Below, piece by piece: positions 44,958 through 54,609 of a stretch of 64,000 nt of DNA (position 1 is the first letter of the stretch; each line of letters starts with the position of its first letter). Below the pieces are notes generated by a model, which searched no databases, was not told the DNA's origin, and was given only the letters and a program-made list of their open reading frames with translations. A program made the translations under genes and the position numbers. The DNA comes from an uncultured Paraprevotella sp. GTDB taxonomy: Bacteria > Bacteroidota > Bacteroidia > Bacteroidales > Bacteroidaceae. Location of the stretch: NCBI GenBank assembly GCA_944320775.1, contig CALUIV010000011.1, positions 1-64,000 of the forward strand, in the 5' to 3' direction.

Positions 44958-46865
44958 TTATACGTTCAGACTTTCGATATAGCTTTCCAGTTTTTTATAG
45001 AAAGGCGAGCGGCATAATGTGGCCTTGTTACCCAGCAGGATCAGTTTCATTCGGGCTCGGGTGATGGCCACATTCATGCGGCGCAGGTCATTCAGAAAAC
45101 CGATATTTCCTTCCTGATTGGCGCGTACGAGACTGATGACAATAATGTCACGTTCCTGTCCTTGAAAACCGTCGACGGTGTTGACGGTGATGGCTTGTCG
45201 GAACGGTTTGAAATACGGATCTTTTTTTAATAATTGCCGGAGCAGGACGACCTGACCTTTGTAGGGTGAGATCAGTCCCAGATCAATGCGTTCGGATAAG
45301 ATTCTTTCTTTTCCGATTTTCTCAAAATAGCGGCGGATGGTTTCAATCGTCATTTCTGCTTCTGCACGGTTGCAGCGACTCAGTCCGTCGGTGGTTTCTT
45401 CCGGCATGGTGTCGTCGTCCGTTTGCGTGTCGATCCATTCTATGGGGGTATCCCAATCAAGAATTCCTCTGTATTTGACTTCCGGGGCGCTTTTCAGTTT
45501 TCCGCCGTAGAACCATTCGGCCGGGAAACGCATGATTTCTTCATTCATGCGGTATTGAATTTCAAGCAGATGGACGGTCGCCGGTTTGTTTTCTGCGATG
45601 GCCTGCATCAGGGTGCGGTCCAGTCCGCCTCGTTTGGCTTCGAACGATTTGATGGTGGGGGGGAGTTGCTGATGGTCGCCGGCCAGAATGACGCGTCCGG
45701 CTTTTTGTATGGCAATCCAGCAGGCGGCTTCGAGAGCCTGTGCCGCTTCGTCGATAAACAGGGTAGAGAATTTCTTGCCGGTTAATACCCGGTTGGCCGA
45801 GCCGGTCAGCGTGGAGGCGACAACGCGCGCTTCGTTGAAAAGTGCTTCGTTGATGGCAATTTCCAGTTCTGTGGCCCGTTCGCGCAGTCTGGCTATCTTT
45901 TGATGGAAGCTGTCGCCCGATGCATGACTTTTTCGATTGGTATACAGGTCGCGGATGGCTTTCCGGATGGCCCATAATTGGGGATAGGACGGATGACTTT
46001 CGAAGCGCCGTTCGTAGGTGAACGAAAGCATTTTGTCGTTCACCCGGGCCGGATTACCGATGCGCAGAACCGGTACACCGCGGTCAACCAGTTTTTCGGC
46101 AATCCAGTCGACAGCCATATTACTTTGTGCACAGACGAGCACCTGACTTTCCCGATGGAGTGTTTCGTAGATAGCCTCTACCAGCGTAGTTGTTTTTCCA
46201 GTTCCCGGAGGTCCGTGGACAATTGCTACGTCTTTGGCGCGCAGCACCAGATTGACGGCGGCTTCCTGGCTCGTGTTCAGCCAGGGAAAGCGTATGGGTT
46301 GAAAAGCATAGTTGCCGGCTGGTTGTGTGCCGTGAAAGATTTCACGCAGTTCGGGCAGTCTGCCGGTTTTGGCCCGAAGTACCCGGTCGAGTGCTTCGAA
46401 CATCAGTTTGTAGGTTGTTTCGTCCAGATAAAGCTGCACCCCGAGCCGATAAGCGGATTGAAGGGCGCTCCAGCCTTCCGGACCGGGAAGGGTAATGGTC
46501 ATTATGTCGCCGTCTACATAGCTTACCTGTCCTTGGATATTCATATATTTGAGCCGGCCTTCTCCGCCACGACGGATGTTGTCGCCCGAAATTTCTTCCG
46601 TGAAGAAACAAACCGGTTTTCCCGGTTCAAAGTTATGGTCGGTGTCGAGTTGTTCCGTACGCTCCACTTCAATGGTAAACTGGTTGAGCGAATTGTAGTA
46701 GCTTTTGCGTACGCGTAAAGGAAACCAGCAGACTCCCTGACGGATTTTCCGGTTGATGCCTGTCGTTTCGGTCTGCTTTTCGAAAAGCCGTTTCTCCTCT
46801 TCGTATTCCAATTCGAGCAGTTGTCGCTGTTTTTGTAGGGTGAGTATGCTGGATCCTGTTGCCAT
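44958..46865 (-). CDS. superfamily 1 helicase of the Upf1/SMUBP-2 type
   Basis: This 635-residue protein has an N-terminal beta-barrel region (about 40-150) and two RecA-like domains. Walker A is GPPGTGKT (218-225). DEAAQALE (motif II), QYRMNEEI (motif IV), VNTVDGFQGQERDIIVISLVR (motif V) and RRMNVAITRARMKLILLG (motif VI) follow. The DEAA and FQGQE patterns place it with the Upf1-like SF1B helicases that move 5' to 3' on DNA or RNA. Similar genes are common in Bacteroidetes without a defined role. Its stop is 19 bases from the convergent sod gene. Confidence 0.92.
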   Translation of the reverse strand: MATGSSILTLQKQRQLLELEYEEEKRLFEKQTETTGINRKIRQGVCWFPLRVRKSYYNSLNQFTIEVERTEQLDTDHNFEPGKPVCFFTEEISGDNIRRGGEGRLKYMNIQGQVSYVDGDIMTITLPGPEGWSALQSAYRLGVQLYLDETTYKLMFEALDRVLRAKTGRLPELREIFHGTQPAGNYAFQPIRFPWLNTSQEAAVNLVLRAKDVAIVHGPPGTGKTTTLVEAIYETLHRESQVLVCAQSNMAVDWIAEKLVDRGVPVLRIGNPARVNDKMLSFTYERRFESHPSYPQLWAIRKAIRDLYTNRKSHASGDSFHQKIARLRERATELEIAINEALFNEARVVASTLTGSANRVLTGKKFSTLFIDEAAQALEAACWIAIQKAGRVILAGDHQQLPPTIKSFEAKRGGLDRTLMQAIAENKPATVHLLEIQYRMNEEIMRFPAEWFYGGKLKSAPEVKYRGILDWDTPIEWIDTQTDDDTMPEETTDGLSRCNRAEAEMTIETIRRYFEKIGKERILSERIDLGLISPYKGQVVLLRQLLKKDPYFKPFRQAITVNTVDGFQGQERDIIVISLVRANQEGNIGFLNDLRRMNVAITRARMKLILLGNKATLCRSPFYKKLESYIESLNV

Positions 46866-46980
46866 GATTTATGCTTCTTTGAATTTCTTTGATTTTGAGA
46901 TAATTACTTCCCTTGTTTTTTTAGGCCTTTGTTCAGGCTTATCTTGTTTTTTTATTTCTACGACTTATTTGAATTTTTAA

Positions 46981-47913
46981 TTATCGCGTTTTAACCTGAT
47001 TTTCTTTTTTCATTTGCGCCCGGCTTTTGCTTTGGGTCACCAGCCAGACTCCTCCGAAGACCAGAGCCACGGCAAGCCCCTGTTGCCAACCGAAAACGCC
47101 CAGTCCGACAGCAACACTGACCAGACAAGCCACAATGGGCTGTACGTAGTTATACATGCTGACCACTGTCGGGCGTAAAGTCTTCTGTCCGTACATCATC
47201 AGGATATAGGCCAGGAATGTGGCCCCGACGACGACAAATGCCGTTTCGAGCCAGGTGGTCAGTCCGATTTCTGTCCAGGGCAAAGCATTCAGTTCCGTAT
47301 AGCTGAACGGCAGAATGACGATGGCTGCATACGTAAACATCCATTTCATGCAGGTAATGACATGATACTGGCTGACGAAATTCTTGAAAATAGTCAGATA
47401 AACGGCAAAGCTGCATTGGGCAAACAGACAGAGCAGGTCACCGGTCAGATTGCCGGATTTGTTTCCTGCGGCACCGGTACTTCCCAATATAAGCAACAGA
47501 GCACCGATGGCTCCCAGAAAAATACCCAATACCTTTTTATTGGTCACCGGTTCTTTCAGGAACAGGGCTGCCAGAATCATGGTCACGATCGGCATGGTCG
47601 TTGTCACAATACTGGCATTGACCGGCGAAGTGAGCGACAGTCCGATGGTAAAGCAGCACTGGTTGAACACAATGGCCAGCATGGCTGCAAAAAAGAAACG
47701 GAGCAGATGGGCTGGAGGGACTTCTTTCTTTTCCCGGACAAAGAGTGAGGCGATCCAGAAACAAATGGCTGCTCCGACAGCCCGGAACGTTACCATACTC
47801 AAACCACTGATACCATGAGCCATGGCATCTTTTCCCATGGGCGACATCAGTCCCCAGCAGGCACAGGCCACAAACATGCTGGCATGTCCCCAAATGTTTT
47901 TGTCTTGTTTCAT
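46981..47913 (-). CDS. EamA-family (drug/metabolite) transporter
   Basis: This protein of 310 residues has ten membrane helices in two EamA repeats (about 8-140 and 155-295). Typical blocks are ACWGLMSPMGKDAM, TTMPIVTMILAALFLKEPVT and AIGALLLILGS. DMT exporters carry metabolites or amino acids out of the cell; the substrate is unknown. In-frame starts exist at 47952 (TTG, on the -7 box) and 47928 (ATG). The ATG at 47913 is the nearest one before the first helix; 47928 is a good alternative. Confidence 0.88.
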   Translation of the reverse strand: MKQDKNIWGHASMFVACACWGLMSPMGKDAMAHGISGLSMVTFRAVGAAICFWIASLFVREKKEVPPAHLLRFFFAAMLAIVFNQCCFTIGLSLTSPVNASIVTTTMPIVTMILAALFLKEPVTNKKVLGIFLGAIGALLLILGSTGAAGNKSGNLTGDLLCLFAQCSFAVYLTIFKNFVSQYHVITCMKWMFTYAAIVILPFSYTELNALPWTEIGLTTWLETAFVVVGATFLAYILMMYGQKTLRPTVVSMYNYVQPIVACLVSVAVGLGVFGWQQGLAVALVFGGVWLVTQSKSRAQMKKENQVKTR

Positions 47914-47949
47914 AGGTTGTGAATGCATTCTGTGATTGTTTAAATCATG

Positions 47950-47957
47950 CAAAGGTA
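47950..47957 (-). promoter_or_regulatory. -7 box of the EamA gene
   Basis: On the minus strand the sequence reads TACCTTTG. It overlaps the most upstream possible start (TTG at 47952), which argues for a later start. The -33 box is weak. Confidence 0.5.
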
Positions 47958-47990
47958 CAGCTTTTCAGGCAAAAAGTTTTGGATTTATCA

Positions 47991-48021
47991 TTGTTTTATT
48001 GCTGCTTTCCGATTATCTTTG
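47991..48021 (+). promoter_or_regulatory. promoter of the ATPase-DUF4435 pair
   Basis: TTG (47991-47993) and TATCTTTG (48014-48021) are spaced by 20 bases, 26 bases before the ATPase ATG. The EamA gene is transcribed away from it on the other strand. Confidence 0.65.
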
Positions 48022-48047
48022 TTGGCATACCTTTATAGAAGAATGAT

Positions 48048-48872
48048 ATGGAAAAGCAAGGTGAATATATTCGTCGCGTAGAGATTGACTCTTTGTGGAG
48101 CGGACGCCATCATGTGATTTGGAATTTGCAGCCCGATGTGAACATTCTGAGTGGCGTGAATGGCGTGGGCAAGAGTACGATTCTGAACAAAGTAGTCCGT
48201 TATCTGGTGCAGCAAGCCAGCGGTTGTCTGAGTCGTGACATGCCAGGAGTCAAGATTACGTTTCATCCGAAAGATGCCGAAAGCGTGCGGTTTGACGTAA
48301 TCCGAAGTTTCGACCGGCCTTTGATTCAAGGCGGTTTGTTGGAGAAACTTACGGATACCCGTGTGGCAACGGAGCTCGACTGGCAGCTCTATCAGCTTCA
48401 GCGCCGTTATCTGGATTATCAGGTCAATATCGGTAATCGGATGATCGAGATGTTGACCAGTGGTAATCCCGATGCCCAACGGTTGGCTCAGGAGCAGGCT
48501 TTTGCCAAGACTCAGTTTCAGAATATAGTGGATGAGCTTTTTCAGGAAACGGGTAAGACGATAGATCGGAAAAGTAACGAAATCCTGTTTTTCCAAATGG
48601 GTGAAGTGTTGGCTCCTTATCAGTTGTCTTCAGGAGAAAAACAGATTCTGGTGATCCTGCTGACGGTGTTGGTCGAGGATAAACAGCCTTACGTATTGTT
48701 CATGGACGAGCCGGAAATCAGTCTGCATGTGGAATGGCAACAGAAACTGATCGACCTGATCCGTCAGATCAATCCGAAAGTCCAGATTATTTTGACGACG
48801 CATTCACCGGCGGTTATTATGAACGGTTGGATGGATGCCGTGACGGAAGTTTCCGACATTACGAAAGAATAA
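48048..48872 (+). CDS. ABC/SMC-like AAA ATPase paired with a DUF4435 protein
   Basis: This 274-residue ATPase has Walker A GVNGVGKST (36-44), an ABC signature LSSGEKQ (193-199), Walker B with Asp220-Glu221 (VLFMDEPE) and a switch histidine at 252 (TTHSPAV). This is the AAA_21/AAA_15 type, compact, with only about 150 residues between Walker A and the signature. It resembles the ATPase partners of TOPRIM nucleases in defence systems (OLD, PARIS AriA), but those are much longer. The partner gene starts 35 bases downstream and no other gene is in the operon. Function in defence or nucleic-acid surveillance is inference. Confidence 0.85.
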   Translation: MEKQGEYIRRVEIDSLWSGRHHVIWNLQPDVNILSGVNGVGKSTILNKVVRYLVQQASGCLSRDMPGVKITFHPKDAESVRFDVIRSFDRPLIQGGLLEKLTDTRVATELDWQLYQLQRRYLDYQVNIGNRMIEMLTSGNPDAQRLAQEQAFAKTQFQNIVDELFQETGKTIDRKSNEILFFQMGEVLAPYQLSSGEKQILVILLTVLVEDKQPYVLFMDEPEISLHVEWQQKLIDLIRQINPKVQIILTTHSPAVIMNGWMDAVTEVSDITKE

Positions 48873-48907
48873 ACAACTGTCCCCTGTGGATTAAACCGAT
48901 TCTGATT

Positions 48908-49972
48908 ATGGCAAAGCGATTGTCCGAGCATTTGAATTCCCTTTATGTGGGAGCTGCTAATAAAATGCGTCCGAAAAAGACGCGTCGTCGGATTGTGGCT
49001 TATGTGGAAGGGTATGATGATGTGTCCTTCTGGCGGTCTGTGCTGGATGAGTTTGAGGACGAAGAGCATTATTTTGAAGTAATGCTGCCTTCGCGCACAT
49101 CGCTGGGTAAGGGCAAGAAACTTGTCCTGACCAATCAGTTGGGCGAGCAGTTGGGCGAGAATATGATTGCGTGTGTCGATGCCGATTATGATTATTTGTT
49201 GCAGAATGCCAATTATACTTCCCGGTTTATCAACCGTAGTCCTTACGTGTTTCACACCTATGTCTATGCCATAGAGAATTATCAGTGCTATGCACCCAGT
49301 CTGCACAGTGTTTGCGTCATGGCGACGCTGAACGACCATCAGTTGGTCGATCTGGAAGGCTTTATGCGCAAGTATTCCATCATTATCTGGCCCTTGTTTG
49401 TCTGGTCAATCTGGGCTTACCGGAATAATTGTTATCGGGAATTTACGATGACGGATTTCGGCAATATCATTTCCTTTGGTGAGATTAATGTTTATCATCC
49501 CGAGAATACGCTGGAGGCCGTACGCCGCAGGGTAAACCGGAAAATGGCTGCCTTGCAGCATCATTTCCCGGAGGCAAAACGGAGTTACGAACCCCTGAAA
49601 AAGGAATTGCTCCGTTTGGGAGTAACGCCCGAAACTACTTACCTTTATATTCAGGGACACACACTTTTTGATAATGTCATATCTCCTTTGCTGGTTCCAG
49701 TCTGTACACTGCTCCGTAAGGAACGCGAGCGCGAAATCCATCGGTTGGCAGAACACGAAGTGCAGATGCAGAATGAATTGTCGTCTTATCAGCACAGTCA
49801 GAATCCGGTAGAGGCGATGTTGCGAAAGAACCAGAATTTCAAAACGGCCCCTCCTTATCAGCTTTTACGCAGAGATCTGTCGCGGCTTATGGAGCGGATT
49901 CGAAGGTCTGAAGAAGAGAAAATTCAGACGGCCGACGCACAACAGCCGGAAGAAATACAGAATCAGGACTGA
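48908..49972 (+). CDS. DUF4435 (TOPRIM-like) protein
   Basis: The protein has 354 residues. The N-terminal part has TOPRIM-like acidic motifs: Glu34 in YVEGYDDVSFW and Asp91/Asp93/Asp95 in CVDADYDYL. A family segment follows (YVYAIENYQCYAPSL). The C-terminal half is helical with a coiled coil (about 280-320). DUF4435 is the domain of AriB, the effector of the PARIS anti-phage system, which is held by its ATPase partner until triggered. The in-frame region upstream of 48908 runs through the ATPase gene, so the ATG at 48908 is the start. The gene directly follows the ATPase gene and has an inverted repeat after it. Confidence 0.8.
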   Translation: MAKRLSEHLNSLYVGAANKMRPKKTRRRIVAYVEGYDDVSFWRSVLDEFEDEEHYFEVMLPSRTSLGKGKKLVLTNQLGEQLGENMIACVDADYDYLLQNANYTSRFINRSPYVFHTYVYAIENYQCYAPSLHSVCVMATLNDHQLVDLEGFMRKYSIIIWPLFVWSIWAYRNNCYREFTMTDFGNIISFGEINVYHPENTLEAVRRRVNRKMAALQHHFPEAKRSYEPLKKELLRLGVTPETTYLYIQGHTLFDNVISPLLVPVCTLLRKEREREIHRLAEHEVQMQNELSSYQHSQNPVEAMLRKNQNFKTAPPYQLLRRDLSRLMERIRRSEEEKIQTADAQQPEEIQNQD

Positions 49973-50060
49973 GCCGAAATTTTCTTTGAACAGGGCTTAT
50001 TTATTGGGGATAAAATTTGTCCGTCAATAGAAATGAATCTGATTTACAGCAGATAATCAA

Positions 50061-50103
50061 AATGGCTTTATCGGTTCTTTGTATCAGAAGCGATAAAGCC
50101 ATT
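50061..50103. terminator. hairpin between the DUF4435 and trkA genes
   Basis: AATGGCTTTATCG (50061-50073) pairs perfectly with CGATAAAGCCATT (50091-50103). The genes on both sides end toward it; the T run is better on the minus side, so it may mainly serve trkA. Confidence 0.7.
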
Positions 50104-50144
50104 GTTATATCAGGTTGGTATATTGAAACCAATACCTGTTGTCG

Positions 50145-51488
50145 TTAATTGAAATATTTTTCGATTTTCTTAATCAGCATACTTTTACAGAATACCACCA
50201 CGCTGTCTCCAGCCTGAATCATCGTATTTCCGCTTACGAGCATACCTTCACCTTTACGGACCAGACCACCAATAGTCACTCCGTGAGGCAATCCCAGGTC
50301 TTTCACCGGTTTGCGGGTGACTTTGGCATCTTCTTTGACTACAAATTCTGCTACATCGGCATTGGCCAGTGTGAGGCATTTTACGTTGGCCACATCCGCA
50401 TCGAGCATCATCTGGTAAATATGACTGGCCGCAATGGCCTTCTTGTTGATTATCGTACCGATATCCAGTTTCTCGGCCATACCGATATAATCCATGTTTT
50501 CAATCAGCGCTACCGTTTTTCTGACACCCATTCTTTTTGCCGTCAGGCAGGCCAGAATGTTCACTTCCGTCTGGTTGGTCAGTGCGACAAATGCCTGAGT
50601 ACGGCTGATATCCTCGTCGGCCAGTAAGGCTGCATCCCGACCATCTCCTTGAATGACCATAATATTCTTGTCGGCTAAAGACAGGTTCAGACGGTCGCAG
50701 GTGGCTTTGTCCTGATCGATGATTTTTACGTTCATATAGTTCGGTTTGAACAAAGCTGTGTGCAGACTCATCAGGCCACCACCCATGATAATGACATTCT
50801 TGACATCTTCATAATGTTCCTTGCCTACAATTTTTCGGATATAAGGAATATATTTTTTGGTCGTCATGAAATAAACCAGATCGCCCAGCATCAATTTGTT
50901 GTCTCCGTTGGGGATGATGGTTTCTTCGCCTCGTTTGATGGCTACTACGTGATAGTTTGATCCCGGACAGCATAAGTCTTTTAAGGGAATGTTTAGAATT
51001 TCAGCTGTATCCCGTAGTTTTATACCCAACATGATGAGTGCTCCGTTGTGCACTTCCCACCATTGTCGTACCCAGCTTCTTTTCAGGGCATCAACAATTT
51101 CATGGGCTGCCAGCAATTCCGGAAAAACCATGGAATTGATACCCATACGCTTGAAAAAATCCCGATGCTCCGGTTGCAGATATTCATCGTTGTCGATGCG
51201 GGCTACTGTTTTCTTGGCTCCCATGGCACTGGCCAGCATACAACAGGTCATGTTTTTGTTCTCGTCCGGAGTTACGGCGATAAAAAGATCTGCTTCTGCC
51301 GTACCTGCTTCTTTAAGACCGCTTATGGAAGTCGGAGAAACATTGAGCGTCATCAGGTCAAAATTTCCGGAAATATTGGAGAGTTTTTGCTCACTTTCGT
51401 CAATCAGTACGATGTCTTGATTCTCTTTGGAGAGCAGTTCTGCAAGGTGAGTGCCGACAGCGCCTGCTCCCGCAATGATAATTTTCAT
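50145..51488 (-). CDS. trkA: Trk potassium transport regulatory subunit TrkA
   Basis: This 447-residue protein has two Rossmann NAD-binding (TrkA_N) domains, starting MKIIIAGAGAVGTHLAELL and NVIIMGGGLMSLHTALF. Each is followed by a TrkA_C domain. It sits under the potassium channel TrkH in the inner membrane and controls it by nucleotide binding. TrkH itself is not in this window. The gene follows dxs with a 21-base gap and is probably co-transcribed with it. Confidence 0.95.
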   Translation of the reverse strand: MKIIIAGAGAVGTHLAELLSKENQDIVLIDESEQKLSNISGNFDLMTLNVSPTSISGLKEAGTAEADLFIAVTPDENKNMTCCMLASAMGAKKTVARIDNDEYLQPEHRDFFKRMGINSMVFPELLAAHEIVDALKRSWVRQWWEVHNGALIMLGIKLRDTAEILNIPLKDLCCPGSNYHVVAIKRGEETIIPNGDNKLMLGDLVYFMTTKKYIPYIRKIVGKEHYEDVKNVIIMGGGLMSLHTALFKPNYMNVKIIDQDKATCDRLNLSLADKNIMVIQGDGRDAALLADEDISRTQAFVALTNQTEVNILACLTAKRMGVRKTVALIENMDYIGMAEKLDIGTIINKKAIAASHIYQMMLDADVANVKCLTLANADVAEFVVKEDAKVTRKPVKDLGLPHGVTIGGLVRKGEGMLVSGNTMIQAGDSVVVFCKSMLIKKIEKYFN

Positions 51489-51509
51489 ATAGTCAGTAAT
51501 TGGTTGATA

Positions 51510-53441
51510 CTAATTTGTTCCTATGCCGCAGCAGGCATTTATTGTCGCAACGATATGTTCCTCATCAATACCGCACAGTTGATATAATTCCTTGACGGTT
51601 CCGTGTTCGACGAAGCTGTCCGGCAATCCCATACGTACAATCTGAGGTTTGAACCCATGTTCGTTCATGTATTCGACTACAGCCGATCCCAGTCCGCCCG
51701 TCAGAACTCCGTCTTCGATGGTAATGATCCGGTCGAATTCACTTCCGATTTCCTGCAGCAGTGTGGTGTCGATTGGTTTCAGAAAACGCATGTCGTAATG
51801 AGCAATGCTGATTTCTTTCTTTTGTTCTTTGGCTTTTTTTTCGGCACGGATAATGGCTGTTTCGGCATCATAGCCGATAGGGCCGATTGTCAGTATCGCC
51901 AGGTCGTGTCCGGCTTTCAGCTTTCTGCCGGTTCCGACTGGTATTTCCTGCATGGGGCATTTCCAGTCAACAAGTTTGCCTCTGCCGCGTGGGTAACGGA
52001 TAACGAACGGTCCTTTGTCCGGCAATTGTGCTGTATACATCAGGTGGCGCAGTTCGTGTTCGTTCATCGGAGAGGCAATGGTCAGATTTGGTATCGGCCG
52101 CAGGTAGGCCAAGTCGAAGGCACCATGGTGCGTCGCACCGTCCTCACCGACCAGTCCGGCCCGGTCCAGACAGAGCACAACGTTCAGTTTCTGAATGGCT
52201 ACATCGTGGATGATGTTATCATAGGCCCGCTGGGCAAACGACGAATAGATGTTGCAGAACGGCAGCATGCCGTCTTTGGCCAGTCCGCCCGAGAAGGTTA
52301 CGGCATGGCCCTCGGCAATACCGACATCGAAGGCACGTTCGGGCATTTCCTGCATCATGATGTTCAGGGAACAGCCCGTAGGCATGGCGGGTGTGATTCC
52401 GATGATTTTATCGTTCTTGCGGGCCAGTTCCACTATTGTATGTCCGAATACATCCTGAAAGCGTGGAGGCAATCCGTTGGTGTCGCTTTTCAGTCGTTCG
52501 CCGGTTTCCTTGTCGAATTTTCCCGGGGCATGCCATTCGGTGGCCGATTCTTCGGCCGGTTTAAATCCTTTGCCCTTTATGGTGTGCAGATGGAGCAGCT
52601 TGGGCCCCTTCATGTTCTTGATGCTTTGCAGCACTTCTACCAGCTCGATGACATTATGTCCGTCCCGCGGACCGAAATAGCGAATATTCATGCCTTCGAA
52701 AATATTTTGCTGGTTGCTGATCAGCGACTTGATGGAATTGTTGAATCGGATGATGCTTTTCTTGCGGTCATCGTCCAGCCATCCCCAGCTGTTGAGCTTT
52801 TGAGATACTTTAAAGCGCATCCGGTTATACCAGGGACTGGTGTGCAATTGCAGCAGATAATGCTTCATGCCACCGACACTCCGGTCGATGCTCATGTTGT
52901 TGTCGTTCAGAATAATGAGCAGATCGTTTGGGGTGGATGAGGCATTGTTCAGTCCTTCGAACGCCAGTCCACCGCTCATGGAACCGTCTCCGATCACTGC
53001 AATGACGTTACGGTCGGTTTCCCCTTTCAGTTTGGATGCGACCGACATACCCAGTGCGGCCGAAATAGAATTCGAGGCATGGCCGCAAGTAAACGTATCG
53101 TATTCGCTTTCGCTGGGTGAGGGAAACGGACGGATTCCGTGAAGTTTTCGGTTGGTCGAAAATGCTTCCCGACGTCCGGTCAGTATTTTATGTCCATAGG
53201 CCTGATGCCCCACATCCCAGACGATGCGGTCGTAGGGCGTGTTAAATACATAATGCAGGGCTACCGTAAGTTCTACAACACCTAAGCTCGAGGCGAAATG
53301 CCCCGGGTTGTCGGCCAGCTCATCAATGATGTCCTGACGCAATTCCTGGCAAACTTCAGGTAGTTTTTCGACAGGAAGTTTGCGCAAATCAGCCGGATAA
53401 TTAATTCCGGACAATAGCTTATATGTTTTTTCTTTACTCAT
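51510..53441 (-). CDS. dxs: 1-deoxy-D-xylulose-5-phosphate synthase
   Basis: This 643-residue thiamine-diphosphate enzyme makes DXP from pyruvate and glyceraldehyde 3-phosphate, the first step of the MEP isoprenoid route. It shows the family opening [28 protein letters not shown], the ThDP motif [16 protein letters not shown] (about 150) and the pyrimidine-domain glutamate region [18 protein letters not shown]. The ATG at 53441 gives the usual N-terminus; a TTG at 53462 lies on the promoter. IspH of the same pathway is 37 kb away. It is the first gene of dxs-trkA. Confidence 0.97.
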   Translation of the reverse strand: MSKEKTYKLLSGINYPADLRKLPVEKLPEVCQELRQDIIDELADNPGHFASSLGVVELTVALHYVFNTPYDRIVWDVGHQAYGHKILTGRREAFSTNRKLHGIRPFPSPSESEYDTFTCGHASNSISAALGMSVASKLKGETDRNVIAVIGDGSMSGGLAFEGLNNASSTPNDLLIILNDNNMSIDRSVGGMKHYLLQLHTSPWYNRMRFKVSQKLNSWGWLDDDRKKSIIRFNNSIKSLISNQQNIFEGMNIRYFGPRDGHNVIELVEVLQSIKNMKGPKLLHLHTIKGKGFKPAEESATEWHAPGKFDKETGERLKSDTNGLPPRFQDVFGHTIVELARKNDKIIGITPAMPTGCSLNIMMQEMPERAFDVGIAEGHAVTFSGGLAKDGMLPFCNIYSSFAQRAYDNIIHDVAIQKLNVVLCLDRAGLVGEDGATHHGAFDLAYLRPIPNLTIASPMNEHELRHLMYTAQLPDKGPFVIRYPRGRGKLVDWKCPMQEIPVGTGRKLKAGHDLAILTIGPIGYDAETAIIRAEKKAKEQKKEISIAHYDMRFLKPIDTTLLQEIGSEFDRIITIEDGVLTGGLGSAVVEYMNEHGFKPQIVRMGLPDSFVEHGTVKELYQLCGIDEEHIVATINACCGIGTN

Positions 53442-53459
53442 TACGGATATTAATTGATG

Positions 53460-53467
53460 CAAATTTA
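53460..53467 (-). promoter_or_regulatory. possible -7 box of dxs-trkA
   Basis: On the minus strand the sequence reads TAAATTTG, 19 bases before the chosen dxs ATG. No clear -33 box lies at the right distance. Confidence 0.4.
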
Positions 53468-53489
53468 GAATAATTTCGTATAAGATATC

Positions 53490-53497
53490 TATTTTTG
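53490..53497 (+). promoter_or_regulatory. -7 box of the GSCFA-murF/alr operon
   Basis: TATTTTTG matches the consensus and lies 37 bases before the ATG. The -33 element is weak. Confidence 0.45.
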
Positions 53498-53533
53498 CAC
53501 TAGATTTTTCAAACTATATGTATTTGTCTTGTT

Positions 53534-54583
53534 ATGGAATTCCGTGTTCATGTAGCTCTGCCGCAAACGGATAAAAAGATCCTTCCGGCCGACTCTTTCC
53601 TTTTTGTCGGCTCTTGTTTTGCCGAGCATATCGGTGCATGTATGTCCGATTCGGGTTTGGATTGTTTGGTCAATCCTTTTGGAGTCTTGTATAATCCGGC
53701 CAGTATCCGGAATTGTCTTTTGCTGGCAGCTGAATTGTCCGATGCTTTGCCTGGCAGTGCCGGTGAATGTTCCGCTTGTACCGATAGAGAGCAAGATTAT
53801 TCCGGGCGTCTGTTTTTTGAGTCGGGCGGAATGTGGCATTCCTGGTGGAATGATTCCGGTTTTTCCAGAACAAACCGTACGGACTGTATTGCTTTTTTTG
53901 AGCAGCAGTATCGTTTGACCGGAGCGCGTTTGAAAACGGCTTCACGTATTTTTATTACTTTGGGTACCAATCACTGTTATCTCCTTTCCGATGGTATGGT
54001 GGTGGGAAACTGTCATAAACAGCCTGCCCGTCTTTTTGACGAGTGCGTACTTTCTTTGGAGGAAACAACCGGCATTTTGCGTCAGATTGTTTTGGTTTGC
54101 CGGAAGCTCAATCCTCAGTTACAGCTTGTTTTCACGGTCAGTCCGTATCGTTATGCCAAATACGGTTTTCATGAAAGCCAGTTGGGCAAGGCCGTGCTGT
54201 TGCTGGCTGTAGACGAAATATGCCGTGCCTATGCCGACTGCTGTTCCTATTTTCCGGCTTATGAACTCCTGTTGGACGAATTGCGGGATTACCGTTTTTA
54301 CAAAGAAGACATGCTGCATCCGTCAGATCAGGCCGTGTCGTATATCTGGGAATGTTTCCAGCAAAGTTATTTTGCGGATGAAACGTCACAATATACAGCG
54401 GAATGGAGCGCCTTGAAAAAGGCTTTGGCCCATCGGCCCTTGCATCCCGAGTCGGAAGCTTATCATCAGTTTTTGTGTAAAACTATGTTAAAGATTGATA
54501 CCTTGCAAAAAAAATATCCGAACTTAGCAATAGAAAAGGAACGTGCCCGTCTGGCGGCACTTCTGGAACAATATTCCGTTTAA
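53534..54583 (+). CDS. GSCFA-domain protein
   Basis: This 349-residue protein carries the namesake motif GSCFA at 26-30 (FVGSCFAEHIG), an active-site-like serine block of the SGNH/GDSL type. LVNPFGVLYNP and a later LGTNHCY follow. The C-terminal HPSDQAVSYIWECF holds the likely catalytic Asp and His. GSCFA proteins are thought to be esterases or acyl hydrolases of unknown substrate. No signal peptide is seen, so it is cytoplasmic. It starts 26 bases before murF-alr and may act in the same cell-envelope context. Confidence 0.85.
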   Translation: MEFRVHVALPQTDKKILPADSFLFVGSCFAEHIGACMSDSGLDCLVNPFGVLYNPASIRNCLLLAAELSDALPGSAGECSACTDREQDYSGRLFFESGGMWHSWWNDSGFSRTNRTDCIAFFEQQYRLTGARLKTASRIFITLGTNHCYLLSDGMVVGNCHKQPARLFDECVLSLEETTGILRQIVLVCRKLNPQLQLVFTVSPYRYAKYGFHESQLGKAVLLLAVDEICRAYADCCSYFPAYELLLDELRDYRFYKEDMLHPSDQAVSYIWECFQQSYFADETSQYTAEWSALKKALAHRPLHPESEAYHQFLCKTMLKIDTLQKKYPNLAIEKERARLAALLEQYSV

Positions 54584-54609
54584 GACAAACGATTTAATTA
54601 CAGGAAGAA

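Noticed and set aside
45978..46718. A 246-codon plus-strand frame
   Set aside because: It lies antisense to the helicase N-terminal half, which carries clear Walker and helicase motifs.
48048..49972. Calling the ATPase-DUF4435 pair a true PARIS system
   Set aside because: The domain pairing fits, but the ATPase is far shorter than AriA and the pair is in a core-gene setting, so only similarity is claimed.
51603..52940. A 445-codon open frame on the plus strand
   Set aside because: It lies wholly antisense to dxs, which has all family motifs. Its composition (many Phe, His and Gln residues) is that of a shadow frame.
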